Shown here piece by piece: positions 13,601 through 20,890 of a stretch of 64,000 nt of DNA. The notes beneath the pieces are model-generated. The model saw only the letters and a list, made by a program, of their open reading frames with translations, made no database searches and was not told where the DNA came from. The DNA is from Prostheceraeus crozeri (taxonomy: Eukaryota; Platyhelminthes; Polycladida; Euryleptidae): contig CAJQUW010001979.1 in NCBI GenBank assembly GCA_907163375.1, positions 248,001 to 312,000 of the forward strand. Direction: 5' to 3'. Position numbers and translations under genes: made by a program. Positions within the stretch are counted from its first letter, which is position 1. The number at the start of each line of letters is the position of its first letter.

Positions 13601-16600
13601 TTCCAAGACGACAACGCAAGACCACATCGCTCCTCAGCTGTCATTGCCACTGTTAGGAGATTGAACATTCAAACCCTTGACTGGCCTGCACGCTCACCTG
13701 ACTTGTCACCCATTGAACAAGTTTGGGACGAGCTTGGGCGGCGAGTGAGAGACCGCTATTCACTTCCACCAGTGTCCCTGAAGATTCTCTCTGAAAGACT
13801 GACGGAGCAGTGGCTTCTCCTTGAAACATCCTTCATTCAGAAACTTTGTGAATCCAATCCATCTCGGATTACTGAATGTATTGGAGCTAGAGGGGGAGCA
13901 CACGCGCTATTAAGGTTGAATCTGCTACATGCGTTGTTTTTCTGTGCTAGCGACTTGGTGGAGATTGTGACTAAATTATCAAGGAATCATACATACATGT
14001 ATATATACCAGTCAAAAATGAAAGAAGTTAAAGAAGTAAATGTTTCAAAAATTTTGTCAGTGGGTATATGAACAGGTTGTACTGGGTTACATATCTTTAC
14101 CAGTAGCAAAAGAATAATTGACCTGACATCCTGTTCATATCTACATTATAGCATACCACATCTCATTGTTAATATCATCTTCAAACTAATCTCATACATT
14201 TAAACTCCTACTAACACCAATAGAAATTCTTTTGTGCCTGAAGATGATTGCCGGATAGCAGTCGTAAAATTTTGTACATGTCTATAAGAATAAGAACAAT
14301 AATAATAACATCTTATAATACTCCTGGCTCTTTCCAACCACAAAACTGAAAATGACAACAAGTCAGGGCCTTTTTCAAACTAATAGAGAACTACCGGGAA
14401 ATAAAAGTGGGCTTGCTTTTTGCGTTTTTGCCATTAATCGAAACGAGTTTGCTCCAGGTTTACTAGTAATGTGTATTGGAATATCACATATATTCATTTT
14501 TATATTTTAGTAATTTTTTCCAAAAAAATCGCCAGCAATGAGGTGTCAGAATCACGTTAAATTTTTTCAAATGCATTATGATTCTTTTTATAGTTTTTCG
14601 GCACATATTAGCCTTGCTAAAACCGAAGTTGCTTCATATGTCTTCATGCTCCCCCGTGATTTTCTCGATTGGTGAAAGCATCGAGACTCGATACCCATGA
14701 TTTTAATTTCTTTTATGTAAAATAACTACTTTTAGTAAAAAAATGCTTCTTACGTAATTCGGCAGCCAGCTATCTTTGCGCGAACTTATGCAAGAATGGC
14801 TAGATTTCCTGTGAGACTAACTATCACTTGAGAAATTTATGAGGTTAAGATTTACTTAATCAGTTACCACGTTCATGACTATAACATACTTGAAGATGAA
14901 AAGAAGCTCTCAAATGTGCATGTTGTCTTGTTATGAGTCGTGGTCAGAAGGCCAAATAAAAAATTTTGATAGAATATGATTGGTGCTAATTCTTTATGAC
15001 CTTCACTATACTGTATAGTGCTGATGATTACGCTATCACAATGTTCTGTGGTACTTGAAAAATTTTGAGTGTTTTCACATGCGATTTCATATTTTATCTC
15101 TTCAATAGGCTGTGAGAAAAGGAGATCTCAATGCATTTATTTGGGACTCTGCCCGTTTGAACTACGAAGCATCGGCGGAATGCGATCTTATGACAGCTGG
15201 GGAAGTATTTGGAAGGTTCGGTTATGCATTAGCCATGGCAAAAGGGTCTCCGTGGCTCCGAGAAATGTCTCAAGCTGTTCTTAACTTTCATGAGTTAGGA
15301 ATTATGGAAAAGCTTGATTCTCAATGGATTTTAAAGAAGTCAAAAGCTTGTCCTTCAACTAATAGTCTGTCACCTGCCACTCTTGGTCTTACAAATATGG
15401 CAGGTGTATTCATTATGGTCGCCGCTGGTATTGTAGCTGGCGTTTTCCTCATATTCATTGAAATGGCATATAAAAAGCGGACAGGGATGAAAGAAAAGGA
15501 ATTAGAATTAGCGAAAACCGCTGCTGATCGCTGGCGAGGAAATATTGAAGTAAGATTTTGAGATAAATGTTGTTAGAAATGTGACTTAATGTTTCAGATT
15601 GCTTGCATGTAGCGTGCTGTCTGCGATGTAAAAGTGAATGAGAAATTTTGCTAAAGTTAACACAGGGGGAGGCCGAGCTCAAGATTCCTGGGAAGCCCTG
15701 AAGTCACCCGAAATTTGTTGAGCCTTGGAAATTGCCCAGGAATTATATCGATGCATACAATTCCTGATAAAAACATTATCTTCATCATCGTTCAGTGTCC
15801 TTATTTTCCCATCATCTTGGGTTTGGACGTGCGATAATGGCTCTTCTCCAACTGCTTCTGTTTGAGTTAGCTCTTCCCTGATTTCCAGCTTTGCCATGTC
15901 CTCTTCCACGCAACGATTCTTCTTTGGTCTTTCTCTCTGTCTCCTTTCATCCATTTCCATGCTTTCCACTTTCTTCACAAGGCGACCATCTTCCATTCTA
16001 TGAACATGGCCGAACCACCGGAATCTTCTCTGCCTGATCTTCTCGGCTATGTCCACTGTACGACACTTCTCTGCTACTTCGCGCTGCTGTCCCCATCCTG
16101 CCACCTCACTCCTGCGATAGCTCTCAGCATTTTTCTGTCGCAGCTTCGTAGAATACTCACCATCTGGTCAGTTAGTGGCCACCTCTCCGAACCATATAAC
16201 AAAGTCGATCTCACGTACGCCGCATACACTTTCATCCTACTGGTTATATTAAGGCACTTATTTACCAACAAACTGGCGATCTCTGTCCATCTATTCCAAG
16301 CTGTTGCTACTCTCGCCCTCACCGTCCTTTCCACTCCCGCTTCATAGTCACCCAAGTTACAAAACTGATCTACATTATGCAAAACGGCTCCGTCGATTTC
16401 CAGTACACTATTATCATCACCATTTGTTTGCTCACTTCCTCTCTCACATCTGGGGCACACGAAATTGTCCAGCTCCGTCATTTTTCTTAGTCCTGAGCCT
16501 CAACACAGTTTGACCTCACACCTGATAAAAACATGTCTGTCATAAAAGTAATCTATAGAATTAGTAAAATATAATTACAGTTTTTACAAAATTAGTAATC

Positions 16601-18013
16601 CATAGACAGCGATGAAGAAAATTATCTTAGCACATAAAATGAATGAACGACGAACTGATTGAACTAAAAATATGACTCCGTTCGAATGCACTGCAGCACC
16701 AATTCGAACATGCTGTGATTGCCGCGATTTCGCTTCTAGATTTTCGCAACTATATTTCGATCTTCCTTCAATTACCTTCAGAAACAATTAGACCGCTAGA
16801 ATTGAGCTAAACAGCCAAAATTTAGAAACCTTGCTAATGTATTGCCACTTGAAAAATATCCGAATGTGCTCAAATATATTCATGGCTCCAAGAATTTCAA
16901 ATCAGGAAAAATACCCGAATTTTTTTTAGAAATGCGAGTAGGAACACTCGGTAGCGTTGAGTCATCCGCACGTCAAAATGCGATGTGATAGAAGAATAAG
17001 GTAGGTGATTTTAGGTAGCTGAAGGCCAGTTACATGCAGCATGTGTCCGTCAAACAATGATCTACGGTTAATTGTCTTGGCCGCTACTCTCTGCTTATAA
17101 AAAGATGCAACGATTTGCGGAGATGTACCTGATACATTGGATCTATGGAGTGAAAAGATCAGAGAAAATGTCGATTGAAGAGCGCAGACAGTAAAAGGGT
17201 CTGTAAGGATTCTTGGATTCCATCAAAACACAGGTTTGATTTAGCCATGTGTGGAGAAAGAAAGAGAGCTGACAGTAAATGACAGATAAGATCAAGAAAC
17301 AGTTCCTCTTCTCTGAGATCCATGTAATTTCTTAACATCTAATACTTCAAAATACCAATCTCGGATTCGAAATTTTATTGCACGCGAGCTTCCGAACGCT
17401 TCGTTCGTCTTCAGGCAGGCAGAAGTAAAAGTGAAGCCAGAATTTTATTGATTCTGTATTGTATTGAATTTTACTCTTATCACTGTGAGTGACTGGTGTT
17501 GTGTTCTGGCTTCACTTTTACTTCTGCCGGCCTAAAGACGAACGAAGCGCTCGGAAGCTCGCGTGTAATAAAATTTCGAATCCGAGATTGGTATTTTGAA
17601 GTATTAAATGTCAACAAGATCAAGAAAGTCACGGAGATCGCAAGCCTACTGCAGGAAGTCAAAGAAAGACTTGGCGCACTCTAATGCCTATAAAGAGATG
17701 GAGGAGAAGAGATATATTAACATTGCTATTTTCTTAGAATATATTCAATGTCTTGATAGAGATCAGGTTTTATCATAATTCTTTGCGTACAATATTGTCA
17801 TATCCTATGCAAATGAATAATGTAACTGTTAATTTGTGGTTAATTTCTTCCATCTTTCAGAGACGCAAAGTTCTTCGACGTGGTAGAGCTACTAGTCACT
17901 TTGGAGACTTGACTCCATCCAATGGTGGAAGCCCTAATGCTATGTGCGTAACCAGCTTCGCCGAACCAGTAACACTCGATCACAAAGTTACTCTTCATCA
18001 GTATGACACTTGA
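1307..18013 (+). CDS. GRIN1: NMDA-type glutamate receptor subunit 1 (GluN1), 3' two thirds, 8 exons
   Basis: GluN1 is the obligatory glycine-binding subunit of NMDA receptors, cation channels at the plasma membrane of neurons. The exons are 1307-1625, 3275-3404, 3474-3622, 6075-6221, 9066-9449, 9511-9654, 15109-15549 and 17861-18013. All introns are GT-AG and the phases fit, giving about 621 residues before TGA. In order the product has the end of the amino-terminal domain, S1, M1, the M2 re-entrant pore loop ([12 protein letters not shown], with the pore Asn), M3 with [10 protein letters not shown]2, M4 and a short tail. The four S1 cysteines and the S2 redox cysteine pair of GluN1 are present. 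The 5' exons (signal peptide and most of the amino-terminal domain) lie left of the window. Several ligand-pocket residues differ from vertebrate GluN1 (see findings). Identity is secure; whether it is the only GluN1 gene of this animal is unknown. Confidence 0.95.
1626..3274. other. GRIN1 intron with GGGAAT/ATTCCC-rich repeats
   Basis: The stretch 1921-2045 is made of short alternating motifs (CCCATTCC, GGGATTCC, GGGAATTC, GGGAAATCCC). Related motifs recur at 3110-3165. Nothing coding was recognised. The intron ends at the acceptor before 3275. Confidence 0.5.
3275..3404 (+). CDS. GRIN1: GRIN1 exon: start of S1 ligand-binding half
   Basis: The acceptor is TTTCCATTTAG at 3264-3274 and the donor is CAG|GTAATT, with the intron from 3405. 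The exon enters in phase 0 and leaves after one base of a Gly codon. It encodes [13 protein letters not shown], equivalent to the GluN1 start of S1 (x-V-T-x-x-x-x-PFVY), and then two Cys residues (GTFC, EVPC) that in GluN1 form the lobe-1 disulfides. The loop is shorter than in vertebrates. Confidence 0.9.
3474..3622 (+). CDS. GRIN1: GRIN1 exon: S1 core
   Basis: The acceptor is TTTTCAG at 3473 and the donor is TCA|GTAAGT at 3623. It completes the split Gly codon and runs in phase 0 to its end. It carries [11 protein letters not shown], the counterpart of the GluN1 CCYG-x-x-x-DLL segment with its adjacent Cys pair, then HLVGDGEIG, the counterpart of HLVADGKFG. The Phe of that loop, which lines the glycine site in vertebrates, is Ile here. 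Confidence 0.92.
3981..4170 (+). repeat. tRNA-derived SINE, family 1
   Basis: It has a tRNA-like head with box A GTGGCACAGTGGTTAAGTGC and box B GGTCGAACCC, a body containing TCAGGAAAGGCATGCGGACT, and a 3' part with TGTCAGCACTGTCCAAGCCC ending GTGACGTTTAACCATCATT. The same order occurs at 32227, 46117, 55682 and, reversed, 40950, which establishes a dispersed family. Confidence 0.8.
4387..5502 (-). mobile_element. RTE-type LINE, 5' region and endonuclease, truncated
   Basis: On the minus strand, 5113 to 4745 encodes [34 protein letters not shown] and [10 protein letters not shown], the start of an RTE-clade apurinic-type endonuclease. It continues in another frame from about 4743 to 4387 with [13 protein letters not shown], THe-like [16 protein letters not shown] and [14 protein letters not shown]. 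The catalytic-domain pattern GADL-x-GHVG is clear. Two stops and a frame change near 4700 break it. Upstream, 5502-5130 looks like the element's 5' leader (GCATCAGGAAGGGTATCCGG). No reverse transcriptase follows, so it is truncated after the endonuclease. It lies inside a GRIN1 intron, antisense to the gene. Confidence 0.75.
5676..5865 (+). repeat. SINE-like repeat, family 3
   Basis: It contains CTGGTGAGAGGTGCGAG followed by ATGAAAGCTTCCCC. The copy at 56590-56785 has TTGGTGAGAGTTGCGAG followed by ATGAAGGATTCCCC at the same spacing. The head here is only weakly tRNA-like; the second copy has a clear box B. Ends are approximate. Confidence 0.5.
6075..6221 (+). CDS. GRIN1: GRIN1 exon: S1 ligand-contact segment up to M1
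   Basis: The acceptor is TCTCCACAG at 6074 and the donor is AGA|GTGAGT at 6222; both ends are phase 0. It opens with [10 protein letters not shown] (GluN1 EWNGM-x-GEL) and holds [11 protein letters not shown], the glycine carboxylate-binding motif. The Arg that binds the ligand carboxylate is kept, but the Thr two residues after Pro is Ser. It closes with [17 protein letters not shown], just before M1. Confidence 0.95.
6222..7058. other. GRIN1 intron, AT-rich, nothing recognised
   Basis: No coding segment, repeat family or hairpin was recognised before the LINE fragment that starts near 7059. Confidence 0.4.
7059..7905 (+). mobile_element. Non-LTR retrotransposon, reverse transcriptase 3' part
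   Basis: An open frame from 7130 to 7822, extendable upstream to about 7059, begins with the reverse transcriptase palm motif as YPDDVSL (normally YADD), preceded by a degenerate [13 protein letters not shown]. It then reads [35 protein letters not shown] and HIYKMACLW, the thumb region of CR1/Jockey-group or related LINEs. A polyadenylation-like AATAAAG and an (ATTCT)n-like tail at 7890-7912 mark the 3' end. It is 5'-truncated and inserted in the sense of GRIN1. The palm Ala is Pro, so it is inactive. Confidence 0.75.
7913..9065. other. GRIN1 intron, nothing recognised
   Basis: AT-rich sequence between the LINE tail and the exon that starts at 9066. One 61-codon frame at 7952-8137 shows no recognisable protein pattern. 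Confidence 0.4.
9066..9449 (+). CDS. GRIN1: GRIN1 exon: M1, pore loop, M3
   Basis: The acceptor is TTCCTTGTAG at 9065 and the donor is AGA|GTGAGT at 9450. It encodes 128 residues: the pre-M1 [13 protein letters not shown]1, [12 protein letters not shown], the M2 pore loop with Asn at the channel-narrowing position, and M3 with the gating motif SYTANLAAF. This is the most conserved exon. After M3 it reads DRPEAL, whereas GluN1 normally has DRPEER, a motif linked to calcium influx. Confidence 0.97.
9511..9654 (+). CDS. GRIN1: GRIN1 exon: first part of S2
   Basis: The acceptor is TTTCTTTCAG at 9510 and the donor is CAG|GTCAGC at 9655; both ends are phase 0. It encodes 48 residues beginning [18 protein letters not shown], equivalent to GluN1 LRNP...ATVK-x-SSV with the ligand-contact Ser, then a Tyr-rich helix [11 protein letters not shown]. 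The Met at its start is an internal codon, not a start. The intron that follows is 5.4 kb and packed with mobile elements. Confidence 0.95.
9926..11314 (-). mobile_element. Tc1-like DNA transposon, copy 1
   Basis: The element is 1389 bp between TA dinucleotides at 9924-9925 and 11315-11316. The ends are inverted (CTCAGTGACA at left, TGTCAGTGAG at right), typical of Tc1. The transposase reads leftward inside. Next to the right end is a palindrome (11257-11300, arms GAAACAAACT... and ...TGGTTTCATT) also seen at the equivalent end of copy 2. It sits in the GRIN1 intron following the exon at 9511-9654. Confidence 0.88.
10079..11104 (-). pseudogene. Tc1-like transposase with one nonsense codon
   Basis: A DDE transposase of the Tc1 family that would cut and reinsert its element at TA. 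The N-terminal part is a paired helix-turn-helix DNA-binding region ([34 protein letters not shown]). The catalytic triad is complete: Asp in WTDESRF, Asp in FQDDNARPH, and Glu in SPIEHCWDE exactly 34 residues on (DD34E). The only break is an in-frame TAA at 10399-10397, just before the second Asp. The frame continues unchanged to the normal C-terminus GGHTRF and stop. The start is probably the Met codon near 11092. About 340 residues, the normal Tc1 size. Confidence 0.9.
11317..12219. other. GRIN1 intron, pyrimidine-rich
   Basis: No gene or repeat family was recognised. It shares short motifs (TCTCCTATTTTTTTC) with the sequence on the other side of Tc1 copy 1 (9777-9840), which suggests both flanks belong to one pre-existing sequence. 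Confidence 0.35.
12363..12572 (+). repeat. tRNA-derived SINE, family 2, with target duplication
   Basis: The head is GTGGCCTTGTGGTAGAGTG (box A) with TTGGTTCAAATC (box B), followed by a body that also occurs at 47241-47410. It is flanked by ATTTCTATTGG (12352-12362) and ATTTATTGG (12573-12581), a target duplication with one base lost. The uninterrupted sister arm of the surrounding inverted repeat (14215-14240) shows the site before insertion. Confidence 0.8.
12663..14064 (+). mobile_element. Tc1-like DNA transposon, copy 2
   Basis: The element is 1402 bp between TA at 12661-12662 and TA at 14065-14066, with ends CTCATTGACA and TTGTCAGTGGG. Same subfamily as copy 1 but in the opposite orientation. 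A palindrome AATGAAACAAACT...AGTTTGTTTCATT lies near the left end (12679-12722), at the 5' side of the transposase as in copy 1. It sits near the centre of the inverted-repeat structure 12220-14389. Confidence 0.88.
12898..13913 (+). pseudogene. Tc1-like transposase with two frameshifts
   Basis: The paired helix-turn-helix region is read from 12898 ([35 protein letters not shown]). An extra T near 13103 shifts the frame just after DARLV. The rest continues in the frame open from 13130. The triad is present: [25 protein letters not shown] (DD34E). A second single-base insertion near 13898 turns the normal C-terminus into a read-through, so the open frame runs to 14071 through the terminal repeat. 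The ancestral stop is TAA at 13911-13913. Inactive, but otherwise well preserved. Confidence 0.88.
14390..15108. other. GRIN1 intron, nothing recognised
   Basis: AT-rich sequence between the inverted-repeat remnant and the next exon. It ends with the acceptor TCTTCAATAG. Confidence 0.4.
15109..15549 (+). CDS. GRIN1: GRIN1 exon: rest of S2, M4, membrane-proximal tail
   Basis: The acceptor is TCTTCAATAG at 15108 and the donor is GAA|GTAAGA at 15550; both ends are phase 0; 147 residues. [15 protein letters not shown] keeps the Trp-Asp pair that holds the glycine amino group. The redox Cys (ECDLM) and its partner (KACPS) are present. [13 protein letters not shown] replaces GluN1 GELFFRSGFGIGM, so the pocket Phe is Tyr. 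M4 ([20 protein letters not shown]) is followed by a Lys-rich stretch in the position of the calmodulin-binding C0 region. Confidence 0.96.
15679..16481 (-). mobile_element. RTE/CR1-like LINE, 3' end of the reverse transcriptase ORF
   Basis: Read leftward from 16481 it encodes [57 protein letters not shown] and [16 protein letters not shown]. After a frame change near 16090 it reads [19 protein letters not shown] and [14 protein letters not shown]. These are the thumb and C-terminal signatures (YGSE-x-W, RRLRWFGHV) common in RTE and related LINEs of marine invertebrates. It is 5'-truncated, with at least one frameshift. It lies antisense in the last GRIN1 intron and may be the 3' part of the same family as the endonuclease fragment at 4387-5502. 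Confidence 0.8.
17288..17627. mobile_element. Palindromic Penelope-like terminal remnant, about 316 bp
   Basis: Inverted arms of about 105 bp (17337-17443 and 17505-17611) match nearly perfectly, sharing ATACTTCAAAATACCAATCT, GGATTCGAAATTTTATT and TACTTCTGCC. The spacer is about 60 bp. The perfect 12-bp direct repeat AAGATCAAGAAA stands at 17288-17299 and 17616-17627. Read outward, the arms give CCTGAAGACGAACGAAGCG followed by AATAAAATTTCGAATCCGAG, a block of the type seen at 3' ends of Penelope-like elements. It sits in the last GRIN1 intron, 250 bp before the final exon. Confidence 0.6.
17861..18013 (+). CDS. GRIN1: GRIN1 last coding exon: short cytoplasmic tail
   Basis: The acceptor is CATCTTTCAG at 17860; it continues in phase 0 for 50 residues to TGA at 18011-18013. 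It starts with a basic run (RRKVLRRGR) that continues the C0 region, then becomes Ser/Pro/Gly-rich and ends HQYDT. I see no match to the vertebrate C1 or C2 cassettes and no terminal PDZ ligand. Assignment rests on position, phase, acceptor quality and the basic start rather than on sequence identity. Confidence 0.8.
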   Translation, partial: RRKVLRRGRATSHFGDLTPSNGGSPNAMCVTSFAEPVTLDHKVTLHQYDT

Positions 18014-18061
18014 CTTCGGTGTGATCTATCTACTATACTGCTTTTAATGGTTGTCACATCA

Positions 18062-18226
18062 ATGCATTTCAAGATCATCTTATATACAGTGCATTCTGTT
18101 GTAAATTCTTACAACGCAATTCTCTTTCCAGTTAGCATCATAAAAAATTACCAAATGACATTCAATGCATTTCCGGAATCTTGTATCTGTTGTAAATATT
18201 TACAACGCAATTGTCTTTCCAATTAG
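18062..18226 (+). repeat. Tandem duplication in the probable GRIN1 3' UTR
   Basis: Two related units of about 75-100 bp start AATGCATTTC at 18062 and AATGCATTTC at 18166. Each contains TTGTAAAT followed by TTTACAACGCAATT and then CTTTCCA-TTAG. The TTGTAAATATTTACAA part can form a short hairpin. Position directly after the stop codon suggests a 3' UTR, but no transcript end was identified. Confidence 0.5.
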
Positions 18227-18694
18227 TAAAGTATATGTTTATGTCTATGTACAATTTTTTATTATCTTTTATTTTTGCTGAGTGTCTTTCATTTTCTTAC
18301 ATGTGTTTGTTTTTTTCGGGTGATCTCATTCTCAGCAGCTTTAATATGATCTCAGATGTTCATTCAATTGATTGAATTACGTGTATTATTATTCCGTCAT
18401 ATCACTGTTATTGAATTGTTATTCTCCTTATGGTGCAAAGAATGTGTTTGATGCTTTACATGCTTCTGGCAGTTGATTGATTGATTTGAAAGTGCTCCTG
18501 GTCAATTTTTTAAAAGTAAATCTTGAGATTTGAATATAGTGCATTTATCATGATTTTTGTCATCCTGACTGTTCTTCCGAATACATATATAATTGTTGTA
18601 CAGAAAAGTATCTTTCACGTATGACTTCCATCACTCGCAGTGCGGAATCGCTCTCTACTTATGTCGATTGTAATTAAGCTTCCGTTACTAGAAG

Positions 18695-19295
18695 CAGGGA
18701 TGCGGGGTCCCGGAGTCCTATCATTTTTGCTGGAGTCGGAGTCCGTACTCCGGCCTATTAGTAGACTCGAATTTTAATACAAACAAATTATTTATCCTTG
18801 TGCATAGCTGTCACTGTCTTGATGTCAACTTTCTCCGTCAAACAAAAATACAGAGACACTGCTGCATGCAAAGCTTGTTATAGTTAACCGTGATTGCGAA
18901 AAAAGTCTTTTCACTCGTAGAGACAATTTAGTAGAGAAGAGGGCTTCCTACCCTCGATCACACATACGCTCCAAAGGTCACGTACGAGACAAAAATGAAG
19001 TTTCATGACATTACCTCTTACCCTCACGTAAATCATTGTGATCTCTCCTCCAAAGAGCATATTAAAATCGAAAGTGTACTCATATTTTTTTAAGAAGGAT
19101 GGGGATTCTCCTGCCTGGTAGATACTGGAGAAACACCGTGTGAAGCAAGCCCCCATCAACAAAATGGGAGGAGCCGAGTCGCATGCATCCAACTTAAAGC
19201 GACTGAAGATAGGTTCAGGTAAACCATGTAGGTTATCAGTGTTTTCAAAAAACTCGGCTATATGCTTGCCAAAATGATAGGACTCCGCATCCCTG
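18695..19295. mobile_element. hAT-like MITE, copy 1 (601 bp)
   Basis: The ends are CAGGGATGCGGGGTCC and GGACTCCGCATCCCTG, inverted with one mismatch. Target duplications of 8 bp, ACTAGAAG (18687-18694) and GCTAGAAG (19296-19303), match at 7 of 8 bases. The CAGGG end and 8-bp duplication point to hAT. The interior has no transposase; one 135-codon frame has no recognisable content. The same element occurs inverted at 60538-61205. Confidence 0.85.
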
Positions 19296-19685
19296 GCTAG
19301 AAGAACCCTATGTCGCATTTAATCATTAAATATGACTGGTTTAAAACTAATTTACAAAGCTAGGTCTTGTAAATGAATCCATGGCATAGATTTTATCAGT
19401 TTCTTAAGAGAAAACGGTTGCTGGCAACGGAATTTTTTGCCGAAAGCTTCTGAAACTTAAGAAGTTTGTTGTTTTATGACAACTGTTGTCATGCACGCCT
19501 CCATGTAGGCCCTATTGCTGAAGAAGTCAATATTTTTATGATCGATCTGTGGTTGATTAAGGGTAAGCTTTTTACAAAAAGCCACAAAATTCTAAAGCAA
19601 TTTTATTTTGCTGCTAAAATTCTCTTAAATTAAGACAGGATTCATTGACTTTCTGTCATAATTGCAGGCCTAGGACCCATATGCC

Positions 19686-20712
19686 CTAATTCCAGCAAAA
19701 CACGCATGAATAAAAATATAAGTACGTTAGGGTCTCTTGACATGAAAGTCCGCAGGATGGCAGAGAACGTTGGCTTTCTTGACACAAAGGATGGTGTGCC
19801 GTGAAGATTTTAGATCCTTTCGAGATGTGGATTCCGAGGTCTTTCACGCACTCAGACCGCTGGATTGTGTCTCCCTCCATCTTGTAGTGAGAGCCCGGAT
19901 TGCGATGTCCAAATGAGATAATTGAACATTTCTCTGGATTTTTCTTTGACCAGATGGCCATCGCGCTAAGATCTGATTGCAGCAGCTGGGCAGATTTTCC
20001 CGGATCACCGCGCTTAATTTCAATATGTACATTTTGATGCCATCTGCGGATTTAAGGACGGTGAAATTCACTGTGCGTGTCATCGATGGCGACAATAAGG
20101 TCCAGTCCGATAACTGACCTATGGATGGACGCCAGAAATCATAGCATAAGGCGATGAGTGTATTCCGTCAACAACAACAACACTCTCCGATCTATCACTT
20201 AGGAAGTTCTTGAGAAAAGACATTAGATTAACTCTTATGCCCAAAGAAAACAGCTTGGAATTATGAGTCGAACATGAGGGACAGAGTTAAAGACTTTCTC
20301 AAAAATACAGCCCACTCGCCGCGACCAACAAATGAATTAAGTGATGTCTTCTAGAAACTCTAAAGGTTGGTGTGTAGATGATGAGCATGAACGAAAACCA
20401 TTTTGAGTGTTCCTGATGATGCCATGTCTGTCCCAGAAATTCCAAAGATAATCACGAACAACACACTCCATCAGTTTGGAAGCGGTACGTCAGGCTAACG
20501 GGACGATGATTCTTTGCATTCTTAATGCGACTGCCTTTTTTATAAATTGGAGTTACAAGTGCATGCTTACAGATTTGAGGAACAAAAGCAATAAATGTGT
20601 TGCAGAGACGGGAAAGTTGAGGCAGCAAAATTGAAGCACCTTCTTTAAATATATTGAATGCCATCCGCAGGCGGAATTTCGAGGAGCTATTTAAGAGATA
20701 TTTAATGTCCAT
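19686..20712 (-). mobile_element. CR1/Jockey-like LINE reverse transcriptase, degenerate
   Basis: Read leftward from 20712: LPQLSRLCNTFIAFVPQICK, HALVTPIYKKGSRIKNAKNH then RPVSLT, which is the conserved fingers region (W-K-x-A-x-V-x-P-x-x-KKG, N-YRPVSLT). The central palm region at 20450-20100 is recognisable only in pieces. From 20095 come ADGIKMY, NPEKC, GHRNPGSHYKMEG and ECVKDLGIHIS, the post-palm YxLG-like block. Several frame changes and stops show an old, dead copy. It stands between the convergent genes. Confidence 0.75.
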
Positions 20713-20890
20713 TCATTAAATATCACTTTAAACACATCTAGGGCCACTTGTAAAATCGCCGAAGTATAAGTGCGTTTGAATTAATAAGCTGAATGTTGTT
20801 TTTTTGTAAACACTATTTATACAAATAATAAGGCTCAATAATTTTGATTGCATCTTCAGTTGAAAAGTGGAAACAGACCTGCTGCTCATC

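Larger units (their letters stand above)
12220..14389. mobile_element. Inverted-repeat, Penelope-like remnant hosting a SINE and a Tc1
   Basis: The left arm (about 12232-12362 plus 12573-12660) and right arm (about 14135-14347) are inverted copies. They share TTTTGTGGTTGGAAAGAG, ATCTTCAGG, ACATGTCTATAAG and GTATGCTATAATGTAGATA. The 12-bp direct repeat AACTAATAGAGA stands at 12220-12231 and 14378-14389. Read outward the arms contain CCTGAAGATGATTGCCGG...GTCG, resembling the CTGAAGATG...CGAAA block near the 3' end of Penelope-like elements. A SINE lies in the left arm and a Tc1 near the centre. Class assignment is inference; the arms and the direct repeat are visible. Confidence 0.6.

Noticed and set aside
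18911..19318. 135-codon minus-strand frame inside the hAT MITE
   Set aside because: It runs across the element's end into flanking DNA and shows no transposase motif; copy 2 does not preserve it.
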